Shown: positions 48,645 through 60,043 of the stretch, one piece after another
Position numbering within the stretch: position 1 is the stretch's first letter
Layout: every line of letters starts with the position of its first letter
DNA from: Quercus robur
Taxonomy: Eukaryota; Streptophyta; Magnoliopsida; Fagales; Fagaceae
Reading direction: 5' to 3'
Assembly (NCBI RefSeq): GCF_932294415.1
Contig: NC_065538.1
Span: 19,362,667 to 19,426,666 of the forward strand
DNA: 64,000 bases
Notes under the pieces: model-generated
Seen by the model: only the letters and a program-made list of their open reading frames with translations
Databases searched by the model: none
What the model was told of the DNA's origin: nothing
Program-made: the position numbers and the translations under genes

Positions 48645-49778
48645 GATTAGATATCATTAAATTAGTAATTATACCCCTATCTTGTTCAACTTGAAAATTA
48701 AAAAAAAAAAAAAAATTATATCATCGAGTTCCATGAAAATAAATCCATTTCTTTTAAGGAATTGAACTCCTTTCAATGCAAAATAAAGTGAACTTGCATT
48801 TAAATATCCAATGATAAGACTATTTGCTTCCAAAAAAAATAAAAAAAATGAATACTCATCTCAAGTCAAGAGCCTTGCAGCTCAACTATTTGAAACTTCA
48901 TGGTGTATTCATGACATCCAAATCCCCTCTCATTTGTTGTAACTATTGAATTAAAAAATAAATAAAATTAAAAATCTTAAGGTTAATTGCAACTGCATCA
49001 AATTGAACTTCAACAAGTGCTCCTTGTTTTGCTTTTGGGCTTTGTTGTTTCTTTTAATTGGCTCCAATATTGGAAAATAGTAATTAATTGATGTTGATTC
49101 ATATTTTGATTTGGAAAAAATAAATTTGGTTGTAGTTGTTACGTCAACTCTCCTTATATGAAAGGGACTAATTTGTATAAGTGGCAGTGAGTAATCTGTT
49201 GTAATTGTGCTCTCTAGAAGCATGGAATTTTTTTTCCTGCGCAACTTTGATTTAACAAGTGCTGTATGTATCTTAGAACCTCTATTTTGATCCAATGTAT
49301 CAATTTATATTTGTTCTATATATTGCCTTTTATTAAAGAGAATCAAATAGCAACATTAGTAAAAAGATGTTAAAAATTACAGAATTATCTTGTTACTTAT
49401 GAAGACAAAGTAGCTTTTAAAATTTTAAGAATGACATATTTCTTGAACCGCTTTAAACATATAACATATTGAAGTTTTTGAAACATAAACTACCCATTAC
49501 TTTGAATTAAGTTTCTCTCTAAACTAGTTTGGGGAGAAACTCTTCAAACTTTTCATATATTTCTTTTTTGAGTGTGAATATTGAAAATCTAATCATTGAA
49601 TTTCATGCTTCTTATATTCTTAACAAAAGTATCAAATTTTGTTCAAATCCGATGTTATTTACTATTTGATCAATTAACTTATTTTTTATACACAATTTTA
49701 GTTTACAAAAACTTGAAATTTTAACATTTGTTTGATGACATAGCAATTAATCTTTGATCTTCTTGAAATTTTGCAAGC

Positions 49779-49972
49779 ATGAAAGATGTATTAAGAACAT
49801 GTAATCCAACGGTTAGATTTTCAAAATTCACCCTTAATATAAAGATATATAAGAAGTTTATAAGGTTTCTCTCCAAGTATGAAGAATGTAATAAGTATAT
49901 GCAATTTAACGGCTAAATTTTTAAAATTCACACTTAACATAGAGATATATAAGAAGTTTGGAGAGATACTTT
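49779..49972. repeat. Two-unit tandem repeat of about 100 bp
   Basis: Units starting ATGAAAGATG (49779) and ATGAAGAATG (49879) share AACGG, TAAAATTCAC-type and AGATATATAAGAAGTTT blocks. They are diverged. Confidence 0.7.
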
Positions 49973-50466
49973 GTTCATTTTACTAATCTAGTCATCAAAA
50001 TTGGAAATTTGGATATCCAGCCAAAAATTCAAGTATTTGCTACTTCCAATTGGAGTAGGAAAATATGAGGAAGATATAACTGAATGTTTCTTTTTCCATT
50101 AAGGATTTGATTGGATTAATTTAGATGAATTTTTTATTTTAGAATACAAAATATTTTTAACTCACAATAGAGAAGAGAAAATTTTTAAAAAAACTTATAG
50201 TGGTGTATATATAAAATAACCTTAATTTATATGAAATTGATGCCACATTAAAAGAGTGTAACGGTATTACGGTAGACACACCAAAAACAAAAATAAACTT
50301 AAAAGCGTGTCAGTAAAAACATTCTTGTTTCAAATTTATAATCCTGGCAGTCTTATTGCCAATATCCAAACACATATAATCTTTTATTTTGCCTTTGAAA
50401 ATTTTCAAATCGACAAGCTAGCGGACCAAAAGTTTAGAAAAATCATTGCTTTTAGAAAACATATAG

Positions 50467-50496
50467 CAAAAAAAAAAAAAAACAAAACAAAACAAA
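50467..50496 (+). mobile_element. Tail-only retroposon footprint
   Basis: A 30-bp insert of C followed by an A-rich tail (with CAAAA repeats) lies between two copies of AAAACATATAG (50456-50466 and 50497-50507). Confidence 0.6.
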
Positions 50497-51065
50497 AAAA
50501 CATATAGACATTATGTTCAGAGAGAGAGAAACAATTACAAACCTGTAGAGCTAAAATTGAATTTTCAGATGAGTTTTTGCATTTTCAGTGGGTCCCATGC
50601 ACTATTCATGGAACCCGCAAGTACTTTATTTAGCAAAAAAAACTTTAAAACTGAGTCTCACGGTACTATTCACACATTTAAAAATTATTTTGTTACAGTA
50701 TTTTTAGTTTTCAATTTTCAGTATTAAACAGTATCAAAACAGATTCCTAAACATGGGATCTAATGAAAGTAATGGAACAAAGAGATAGAGCAATAAAAAA
50801 CAATATTTTGGTGAGTACGGTATGTTTTGATAAGCCCTTTTTTGTTTTGTAGAAAGCACAGTTTAGAGAGAAAACATTTTATTTATAACTCTAAAAATCA
50901 AATATAAATTATAAATTAAACTGATGATTTTAAATAATGTGAATTTTTAAAAATTTAGATGGCAATATTTAAGAAGTCAACAAATCATCCAAATTTATCT
51001 TTATCTATTATTACAAATAGTATGCCCGTTTGATACATGAATTAATTAAAAATCATATGTAAGTT

Positions 51066-53632
51066 TTTTTTTTTGAGAAACCTGCATCTGAATTACATTA
51101 CTGAAATCAGCAAAAATCAGCTAAAAGTACATTACTTACTTGTGGTGGAACATCCTCCATCCACACAGAGAACTCATCAATACGTCTCGCAAGTTTTGCT
51201 AAAGAATGAGCTACTGAGTTACCCGATCTGCGGGTGTGAGAAAATGAAATACAATTGCATGAATGTAAATAGTGCTTAATAGAGGAAATTAAATGCCAAA
51301 AGAAGAAAAGGACTCCTCCTTTCTTAAGGCTGAGATGACCACCTCTGAATCTCCCTCGACAATAAAAGAAGGTAGGTTAAGGTCCATTGCTAGTGTGATG
51401 GCTCGGACTATTGCTAGTGCTTCCACTTCATCAGATGAGGATGGGAGCTGAATTTTTTCTACTAAGGAGGCGATTACCTTCCCTTGAGAGTCACGTTCAA
51501 CCGCTCCCATTCCAGCTTCTCCCTTGTCCTTAAATACCGCTCCATCAAAATTGATCTTAAGGTGTGGTGAAGGAGGAGGCTCCCACTGAACCGGTTGCCT
51601 TTGAGGCCATGGTAGAAGGATAGAAACAGTTGGTTGTACCTACTTGAAGTCTTGGAGCATCTGTTTGGCCGCCGGTGTGACTTGTGTGAGTGGATACGAT
51701 TTGTTGCTTGTTCTAAGCTAGTTGCACCGAGACCAAATCGTCCATGCCAAAGCTGCAAAAGCTCTGGGTTTCTACCATTCTCCAACACGAAACATGCCAG
51801 CTCATAGAAGTTTGAGAATTTTTTTGACCTGCAAAGGAGCCGTAACGTGTCAGCTTCCCAAATGGCTGAAAGTGCAGCACAGTCCCACAGCGCATGGAAT
51901 CCGTCCTCTGCTCTCAAATTACAGTGGCAGTAAATATCTTTAGCCAAGACTTTCCTGCGCATCAGATTGGTCTTCACTAGTAAAGCTTCCTTACACACCC
52001 TCCATAGGAAATTTTTTACTTTATTCGGCACCGAGAGCCCCCATATTCGACACCAAATGTTTGGAGAATCAGCTTGAACCTGATGAGAATGCCGTGGACC
52101 AACTTTTTCTTGAACAAGGAACCTATAACCCGACTTTACCGTATACACTCTGTTAGGAACATGGGGCCATATGAGTTTGTCTTCAACATTGGTGGGGCTA
52201 AGTGGGATTTTCAGTATGAGGTCAGCTTCCAAAGGAGCAAATAAACCAGCCACAACATCCTTGTCCCAGCTTCCATTTATTGGGTTGATGAGGTAGTTTA
52301 CTATAGCTTCATGTAGGCCATCAATGAGTGGAGATAAGACCCTAGGATGCCCTAAACTTGGCAGCCATGGGTAATCCCATATCTTAATAGATTCTCACTC
52401 TCCAGCATGCCTCTCTCCACAACACCTCCCTTCCCTTAAGTAAACTACTCCAAGCATATGAACCACTAGCACACTCTAGGGCCTCCATGAAAGAACAATC
52501 TGGGAAAAATTTACTTTTAAAGACTTTGTGGAAAAGAGAGTCTTTATTGTGTAGGAGATGCCAAGCTTGTTTGGCTAGCAAGGCGTCATTGAAGAGAGCC
52601 AAATCTTTAAAGCCCATACCACCATCAAACTTGGATTGCACAAGTGTCTCCCATTTGACCAAATGAATTTTTCGCCGATCTCCTCGTTGTCCCCACCAAA
52701 ATTTCTGAATAAAGCTCTCCAATTCAGTACATAGCCCTATGGGTAGCTTGAAGCAACTCATAGTATAGGTGGGAATAGCTTGTACAACTGCTTTGATCAG
52801 AATCTCTCTCCCAGCCTAAGATAATAATTTTTCCTCCCACCCTTGCAACTTCTTCCAAACATTTTCTTTAATGAATTCAAAGCTGGCTTTTTTCCTCCTC
52901 CCTACAAAGGATGGTAACCCAAGATACTTCTTATAATGTTTAACCTCCGGAACCCCCAAAACTTGTTTGACATGCTCCCTTTTTCTTCTGAAGTAAGCTT
53001 ACTGAAAAAGATGGTGGTTTTATTTCTGTTTATTTGCTAGCCAGAACAACTCCCATACACCTCCAAAATTTCCAAAATATTACTTCATTCCTAATTTGTG
53101 GCTCTGCAAAAAAGTAGACTATCATCTGCAAAAAGAAGATGTGTTAGTCTAAGTCCACTTCTACATAAAGCAAAGCCCTTAATATCTCCACGGATGGCTG
53201 CTTGGACAATTAGACCATTCAAGCCTTCATTACACAGTAAGAACAGAAAAGGAGATAATGGGTCCCCCTGTCTGATACCCCGGGTTGGGGTGATCAAGCC
53301 TTTTGGTTCCCTATTAATCAAGATGGAATAGGAAACAGTAGTAATGCAGGTCATCATCAGTCGAATCCATTTTTCATCAAACCCCTTTTTCCTCATCACT
53401 GCTTCCAAATACACCCATTCCACTCTGTAATAAGCTTTGCTCATATCCAATTTTATGGTCATATAATCATCCTTTCCAGTATGCCTCTGCATGCTATGTA
53501 AGGACTCAAAAGCCACCAAAATATTTTCTGAAATAAGACAACTCTTTGTAAAAGCACTCTGATTTTCAGTAATAATATTTTATAGGATTTTTTTGAGTTT
53601 ATTTGCTAAAACCTTTGAAAAAATTTTATACA
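51066..53632 (-). pseudogene. 5'-truncated L1 LINE (RT, zf-RVT, RNase H)
   Basis: Read on the minus strand: it starts inside the reverse transcriptase (KVLANKLKKIL near 53600), then GIRQGDPLSPFLFLLCNEGL and the catalytic FADDSLLFCRA box (about 53110). A thumb/linker part follows (KFWWGQRGDRRKIHLVKWE, KFDGGMGFKDLALFNDALLA, 52761-52384). Next are the zinc-binding region (VPNKVKNFLWRVCKEALL, RAEDGFHALWDC) and the RNase H domain (EVEALAIVRAITLAMDLNLP, IVEGDSEVVISAL, about 51540-51289). It ends in GGTTTCTC plus poly(A), seen as a T-run at 51066-51076. Frames change several times and stops occur, for example around 53090-52761, so it is dead. The endonuclease ORF and 5' end are missing. Confidence 0.88.
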
Positions 53633-53970
53633 ATACCCACTAATTGTGTAAGTTGATTTTAAGAATACCCACTAATATAACTGACATCCTATTTTATATA
53701 TATCCTAAGTTCCTGACTTTGGTTATGGAAACACTACCAAGTTTCATTCAAACAAAATATTATCGTAAATAATTATAAAATACTTTAAATAAATAATGAA
53801 TTTGCTTTTAAATTCCTAAAATTTTTTGGGCGATAGAATGTTCATTGAAACCGCTTTAAGGTTTGATAATATAGAGGTAATAGGTCAACTAACGTGGAAT
53901 AAAGAATAGTATAGGTTTAATTACCATTTTAGCCCATTACATTTTTCACTTTATATGTCAAAATAGTCCT

Positions 53971-54128
53971 TTTTTTTTTTTTCAATATAAAAATTCTACT
54001 TTAGCCTAATCTAAGTGTATATGTGTGTGAAACTTCCTCCTAGAGACTTGAACCCCGGCCCTTATTCCCCACACCTCACAAGCACTTATACTTATGGATT
54101 GATTATCGCACCAAAAATGTGTGGTGAT
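53971..54128 (-). mobile_element. Au-type SINE, copy 2
   Basis: Similar along its length to 15058-15213. On the minus strand it has the GGTGCGATAATC A-box region, GGGGTTCAAGTC as B-box, the TACACTTAGATTAGG 3' region and a poly(A) tail (T-run at 53971-53982). Target duplications AAAATAGTCCT at 53960-53970 and 54129-54139 are perfect. Confidence 0.9.
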
Positions 54129-54408
54129 AAAATAGTCCTCATTGTTAAGTGGTGAAAAGAAAATTGTCATGGCTAACGTTAATATTAAAATAGACATAAT
54201 AATGCCACCTAAGATGCCATGTTGGTTGCCATGTGGCCTTAATTTTAAATTTTAATTTAATTAAAAACCATCTTTCTCACCATCCTCCAACTCTCCGATC
54301 TCTAATTATATGTAGGAAATTCGAAACTTGGATTCTCGCCGAGTCGCTGTAGAAGGACTTGCTTGCTCCCTGCCATGTCAGCGTCTCCTTAGGAGACTTT
54401 CCAATCAA

Positions 54409-54445
54409 TTTTTTTTTTTTTTTTTTTTTTTTTGAGAAACCTTTA
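54409..54445 (-). mobile_element. Tail-only retroposon footprint
   Basis: A T-run of about 24 plus GAGAAACCTTTA lies between two copies of CCAATCAA (54401-54408 and 54446-54453). In antisense the insert ends GGTTTCTC plus poly(A), the same end as the L1 at 51066-53632. Confidence 0.65.
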
Positions 54446-54968
54446 CCAATCAAAATTGAAAACATTTTTTGGATTTTGTAAAAACTTAAGGCTATCCGGC
54501 CCAAGGAATTTTGGATATTAATATGACATTTAAATTTGGACCTTTTATATACATTTAAATTTAATTAAATAATTTTTTAAAAATATATTTTTCTTGTTTC
54601 TTTTCTTTTTTGAGGAAAAACTCGTTGCACTATTATTAAGGTAGTCCGGCTAAATCAATCTAAAAAAACAGAAGCAAACTGTGATGGAACATCCTTAATC
54701 TACACAATAAAATTTAAAATAACTTAGAATATATTCTTCTAATTTGTTTAATTAGATGCATTTCTTTAACTTTTTTTAAATGAATTTCTTGTTCATTTGT
54801 GAGTTGTTTATTTAAATTTTTTTATAACTGTTTTTGAAAGTTTTCTTTTACGTTTGTTAGATTTTCAACTAATTTTTTTAATCATATTGTGTTCTAGTAA
54901 GAAATTATCTAAAGAACCTTTTTCGGGCTCAATTAATTTTTTACAATTTTTTTTTTTTTGTTTTTTTG

Positions 54969-55020
54969 TTTACAATTAGTGTGTGTGTCTACACACACAC
55001 ATACTAGTTGTAAATCTACA
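54969..55020. repeat. Imperfect hairpin with GT/AC core
   Basis: Inverted arms of about 22 bases (TTTACAATTAGTGTGTGTG against CACACACATACTAGTTGTAAA) are separated by only a few bases. Likely a small fold-back or a slipped GT repeat. Confidence 0.6.
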
Positions 55021-55689
55021 AAGATAAAATTCTATTTAAACAAACACAAAGAAATTAGTGGATAGTGATCTACCTACACTTTGCTAATTTTTTTTTCACA
55101 ACATTCCTAAATTAGTATAGGAAAAAAATAATAATAATAATTAGAGATTGTGGTGGGCTCATGTGTGAGTTGTCATGTTAATTTAGAATTATTGTGATAT
55201 TTTGTTGTATCCCTAGCATTACTATTTTTTTTTTTTTTATTGATTGGCGAATATTTTAGGTTGAATTAATACTCTTATAGTTATAAAAACATCCTCATTG
55301 GTTAAAATTTGGGGGCCTTATTTCACTTAGGGGCTTTAAACGACTATCTAATTGGCCTAGTAGTAGGGCCGACCTTGCTTAAGGCTATATTATATACTTT
55401 GTTATATTCTAGCATCCGTACGAAAACACAAAAATATATGTGCATAACTAAATAACCAATGAGTAATGCGATAGACAACAATTTTCAAAATATTTTTCAT
55501 AATAATTAAGTTGACAAGTATTGGTTCTCATTTGGGCCAAGTATTAACATTTACATTATTACTACTTTACTTACTGATAACAACCTACTACATCAACACT
55601 AGTGATTTTTTTTTTTTTTTTTTTGGTTTTTTTTGTTTTTGGTCTCTAGACACATGATGGCAAATTGAACATTTTCCTTAATGATGTTG

Positions 55690-55860
55690 AGGAAATAAAA
55701 TCTTGGGGAGCCACTTTGAGTAGTTAATATAATATATATAGACATTCTTAACCCAAAAGACATAAGTTCAATGGGTATGAACTCAACTATATTATATTAA
55801 CCACTTACTCTTTTCATTATATCTAATGTAAAACTTCACTCACACCTGAATACCCAACAA
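55690..55860. repeat. Interspersed repeat, also at 57340-57520 and about 57530-57610
   Basis: Shared blocks include GAGTAGTTA, GGTATGAACTCAACTAT and ATACCCAACAATTT-like ends in the same orientation on both sides of the hAT-like element. A third partial copy has TAGTTACTATTTAC and AACCCAAAAAGC. These are remnants of an older unclassified repeat. Confidence 0.55.
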
Positions 55861-56118
55861 TCTCACATTCACATTTGAGTCTGTACCTGTCTTGTGGGCT
55901 TCAAGAGCTCTCCATGTAGGGCATAAACAAGTCCTACTCACTCACTCTTACCTCTTACCTTATGGACTTGCCTGATGCAATATATTTCTTGCTCCAATTA
56001 AGAAAGAGACTTGTCCCTGATTCATCTGCGAAAAGGCTCCAAGTATAGACACCTCGTCGTTGCTCCAACTGTGAGAGGGACCTCTATAACCTTAACATTG
56101 CCATTTTTGCCACACACC

Positions 56119-57309
56119 TAGGGGTGTCAATGTTCGACCCAACCCTCGAACACGACACAAACCCGACATGAGTTTTTGCGGGTTAGGGTTGGGTCTTAAT
56201 GGGTTCAGGTCATAAACGGGTCGACCTGAAAGCAACATGATAAGAAATGTGTCATAGACGAGTCAACCCGCAATTGACACATTTGATACTTCAATTTATT
56301 TGTGTCAACTTGAAATGACTCACTTAACACAATCCGTTTAACTCGTATAACAAATAAATATTCATTTTATTTTAGATTTGTCAAATACCTTTTATATCCA
56401 ATATATATTTTAAATTTAAAAAGAAAAGTGAGTAATTACAAAAACTTACAAGGGATATAATTGGAAATTGAAATTTTACAAATCCTGGATCTCTAAGCCC
56501 TTCAAACCCTAAATCTCTAAACCATCTTATAAATATCTTCTTTTTTTTTTTTCAGCCGTAATACTCACTCTACTATCTTATAGTCTCATGCCCAATTCTC
56601 AAACTTTAGTCTACTGTTTGCTCCAATTCTTTCAATATTGATATTTAGCATTTGGTGAGTTCCAAGGATATTATATTTTTGTTGAACTATGTTATTTTAT
56701 TTTTGTTAGGGAAATGCTAACGAGTGCCCTTAGGGTATTGGTTAAGAATCCATTTTAGGAAAGTTTGACATCACTTTTATGGGAAATGTAAAAAGTTGTC
56801 AAAACATTAATTTCTTTTTTTTTTCTTTTTTCTTTTCCCATAAAAACTTTCTTTAACTGGATTCTTAACCAATGCCCTAAGGGCACTCGTTAGCATGACC
56901 CTTTTGTTAAACTATGCTATTTTGAATTTAGGTTGAAGTATATGCACTTCTTTTGGAGTGTAAAGAACTTATTTCTAGATGAATGTTACATTTTTGAATG
57001 TGAGTTGAAGACTTGAAGTGTATGCACTGCTTTGGGATGTAAAAAAATTATTTCTAGATGGATATTATATTTAATATTATGCAGGTTGAAATGGGTTGTG
57101 TTACATTCGTGTCAACCCAACACAACTCGTTTATTAAGAGTGTCAAATGGGTTGGGTCAGGTCAACCCGCCTTATTAACAGGTCGAATTAGGGTTGAAGG
57201 ATCATAACACGATTATTAAATGGATCGGGTTAGGGTTGAGCCATTTAGTCAAATACCCCTATCTCGACACGACACGAACTCGACATGCTAACCCAAATTG
57301 ACACCCCTA
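56119..57309. mobile_element. Non-autonomous hAT-like transposon
   Basis: 1,191 bp with termini TAGGGGTGTCAAT and ATTGACACCCCTA. It is flanked by 8-bp direct repeats CACACACC (56111-56118) and CACACGCC (57310-57317), identical at 7 of 8 positions. The TIR and 8-bp target duplication fit the hAT superfamily. Subterminal regions are rich in GGGTT/CAACCC motifs in both orientations. No transposase is present. A separate MITE is inserted at 56709-56901. Confidence 0.82.
56709..56901. mobile_element. MITE nested in the hAT-like element
   Basis: A 193-bp element with nearly matched inverted ends of about 43 bp (both contain ATGCTAACGAGTGCCCTTAG and TTGGTTAAGAATCCA) and perfect 8-bp duplications TTTTGTTA at 56701-56708 and 56902-56909. 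The long inverted ends and 8-bp target suggest a hAT- or Mutator-type MITE. It is younger than the element it sits in. Confidence 0.85.
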
Positions 57310-57317
57310 CACACGCC

Positions 57318-57717
57318 ATCATGAGCTTTGATACTACTTGTTAGAGAGATAACATTTTGGGAGGACTTCTTGAGTAGTTACTATAACATATAGAAACACC
57401 CTTATTCCAAAAGGCTAAAACCCAATAGGTATGAACTCAACTATGTTATATTAATTATTCATTTTTTTCATCATTATTTAATGTAGGATTTCATTCATAC
57501 GTATATACCCAACAATTACTTGCTGGGAAAGATAACACATTAGGGAGACTCATTGAATAGTTACTATTTACTACTTACTACAACATATAAAAATGCACTT
57601 AACCCAAAAAGCGTAAGCCGGATTGTCTAACCTAGTCAAATACCCATGTTTGACAAGTATTCATTCCCAACACCTTTGGAATTTATTTGCATGTCTCCCA
57701 CTCTTTTTAAATATTAA

Positions 57718-57749
<32 letters not shown>

Positions 57750-58600
57750 AAGAAGAAGAAGGTGCTGATAAACATTCGAGATACACTTTTAATACGGCCC
57801 TGATACAATCGTAACTCAAACACTTGAGGATTTTAATACGGCCTTGACAGTGAGAGTCTGAGAGATAACCCAAACACTTTGAGGATTTTTATTTTTTATT
57901 TATTGTGTTGATTTTTTTTTAATATATATTGGTTTAATGTTGAATACTAACCTAGTTCTCTTTTATTTATTGTTTAGTTTTTGGTTTGTATTCTGAACAT
58001 CATTTAAGTGGCCATTAAATTATTTTTATTATCTATTAATACTCTTAATTATATTGATATATGCTCAATAAAATATTAAAAGAATGCTTAATAATATATA
58101 AAAATATATTTAATAATTAATTAATTAATACATACATATCCATATTATATCATATTTAAAATTTTCAAAAATTATTATAATATGCAATATTTCATATTTG
58201 CATCAGTAAATCGGACATGATTTATTATTAATTGTCACATGCAAGTCACTTAATTGATTTTGATACTGGAGGATCTTAGCAATATATCGAAAATTAAAGT
58301 ATATATTATTGCTTTGAAAAGTTAACAGATACATGATCTGAAATGGAGCTATAAAACCGAGTGCCTAAGGTAAAGCCAAAACTAGGCCACGTTCCCAACA
58401 TATTTACCTTATAACTAATAACCCTAACCTTCTTCCCTGCTTGCCCCTCTTTTTGTCTTTCTCAATTGAACATGAGTTCCCAAAATAATGAAATTCAGCT
58501 TCCAGAACATTAACAGTTTATTTAACTTTTTTCTTTGTTTACATTTTTTAAGTCTAAACATTCTGTTATATTATTTTAGTTAAGAGTAAACATTCGGTCC
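57318..58600. other. AT-rich region before the FAR1-like locus
   Basis: Contains the second and third copies of the unclassified repeat, an A-rich microsatellite (57716-57760) and AT-rich DNA. No gene was recognised. Confidence 0.5.
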
Positions 58601-58601
58601 G

Positions 58602-58635
58602 GGCGTGGCGTAAAACCAGTGTTTTACGCCACGCC
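58602..58635. repeat. Perfect 15-bp hairpin
   Basis: GGCGTGGCGTAAAAC (58602-58616) and GTTTTACGCCACGCC (58621-58635) are exact inverted copies separated by CAGT. It stands out as a GC-rich palindrome in AT-rich DNA just before a proline-rich open frame. It could be a transposon terminus or subterminal palindrome, or a cruciform-forming site. Confidence 0.85.
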
Positions 58636-58733
58636 AATGAGAGCAAGCCACGACAAAAAAAGCTCTAGACAGCCAAAAAAAAATAAAAACTCTCCCACAA
58701 AAAACCCTTCACGCACGCACGCACTAAGTAACA

Positions 58734-59034
58734 TTGCTTCCTTCACAGCCTCCTTCAAGCTCAGAAAAAACCTCCTTCACGCCGAACCTCCACAACCTGC
58801 TCGCACACTCGCCGGTTCACAACCTCCACAACCTCCTTCCTCTCTTCCTTCATGCCGAACCTCCACCACCGCCACACAGATCGCCGGTTCACGCCATTCC
58901 TCTGTTTCCTCTCTTCCTTCACGCCGAACCTCCACCACCGCCACACAGATCGCCGGAGCAGAACGATTTCGAAGAAGAAGAGTTCGCCGGAGCTTGGAAA
59001 CAAACCAAAGCCGCCGTGAGCTACGATCCAAAGG
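58734..59034 (+). CDS. Possible proline-rich first exon
   Basis: An open frame from 58734 (a second, in another frame, runs from 58619) encodes Pro/His-rich sequence with HAEPPPPPHRSP twice, then EEEEFAGAWKQTKAAVSYDPK up to a possible donor (AAAG|GTTTGT) at 59034/59035. A 69-bp unit is tandemly duplicated (starts at 58844 and 58913). The region is GC- and C-rich compared with its surroundings, as in many plant 5' exons. I recognise no family. It may be the 5' exon of the transporter-fragment/FAR1-like locus, or non-coding leader. Confidence 0.3.
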
Positions 59035-59647
59035 TTTGTTTTTCATGATTTTCCCTTTTCCCCAATTTGGAATTTCGAATTGGGTGTTCGGATTTTTTGT
59101 TTGCTTCATCGGAAAGTTTCAAATTTTGAGCATTTCCTTTTTGATGAGAACGGAGGGTGAGTGTTTGTTTGTTCTAATGAAAGATGCTGTGTTGGGTTTT
59201 GATATGATCTGGGGTTTGTTTGGTTTTTGAATTAGGGATGTTTGATTGATTTGATTAAGTTAGATGGACTGTTAGATAAATTGGAATATAAATCATGTCA
59301 AATATTTATGAATTTATATTCTATCTTCTAGGAGTCGTTACTGGGTTATATTGGTTTTCCCTTTAAGACTAACAGAGGCCATACAAGAGAAATAATGTTA
59401 CATACACGATTTTTTTTTCTTACCATATATTTTTAAAAAAATTTAAACTGGTTTACTCACAGTAAATCATTGCAATTTTCAACAAATGGTAAAATATTAT
59501 AAAAAAATTATGTATGCAGTCAGTATTTTCACAAGTGGGTTTTTGTTGGGTTGCTACAGCTGTATTGTGCTTATAAGATTGATATTGTGCTTTTTCTGAT
59601 TTCTTTTGTTGTGGTTTGAACTGGGTAAATTTTGGTTTTTGAAGTTT

Positions 59648-59778
59648 ATGTTGGGTTGCTGGAGTATTTTTTTGTATGTATATGCATGTGTGTATGTGGG
59701 GTTGCTGGAGCTTGTGTATGTGGGTTTTACTTGGTGCAATATTGATATGTGTATGTTGGGTTGCTGGAGCTTTTGTAT
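59648..59778. repeat. Degenerate GTTGCTGGAGC repeats
   Basis: TGGGTTGCTGGAG-type motifs recur at about 59650, 59698 and 59758, with an earlier diverged one near 59548, separated by TATGTGTG-rich sequence. Confidence 0.6.
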
Positions 59779-60043
59779 CTGTCATGGTCAAGGCATGCTC
59801 TCTCTATCTTTTCTTCACTTACCAATGAATGGAAATTATAGTGTTTTATTAATGGGAACTTTTATATGAATGCTGGCACCAAAATTCATAGCCTGTTAAT
59901 GTAGTGAAATTTCAGACTGTCCACTAAAAAAAATGTTCTGCAGATACAGAGCATTGTTTTCTATTGATAAAAATGAAATGTAATAGTTGATTTGATACCT
60001 AGGAGAGTTGATACCTAAAAGGTTGTCATTTATTTTAATGAAG

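Larger units (their letters stand above)
48650..51065. other. AT-rich intergenic region
   Basis: No coding exon was recognised. It contains a two-unit tandem repeat (49779-49972), a tail-only retroposon footprint (50467-50496) and several A-runs. Confidence 0.5.
53633..56118. other. AT-rich intergenic region with SINE and repeat remnants
   Basis: No gene was recognised. It holds the SINE at 53971-54128, the footprint at 54409-54445, a hairpin at 54969-55020 and a repeat at about 55690-55860 that recurs beyond the hAT-like element. Confidence 0.5.

Noticed and set aside
56160-57240. GGGTTAGGGTT-like motifs resembling telomere repeat
   Set aside because: They are scattered, in both orientations and not in TTTAGGG arrays; they are subterminal sequence of the hAT-like element.
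59453-59869. Overlapping open frames on both strands
   Set aside because: They arise from TG/CA-rich degenerate repeats and have no domain.
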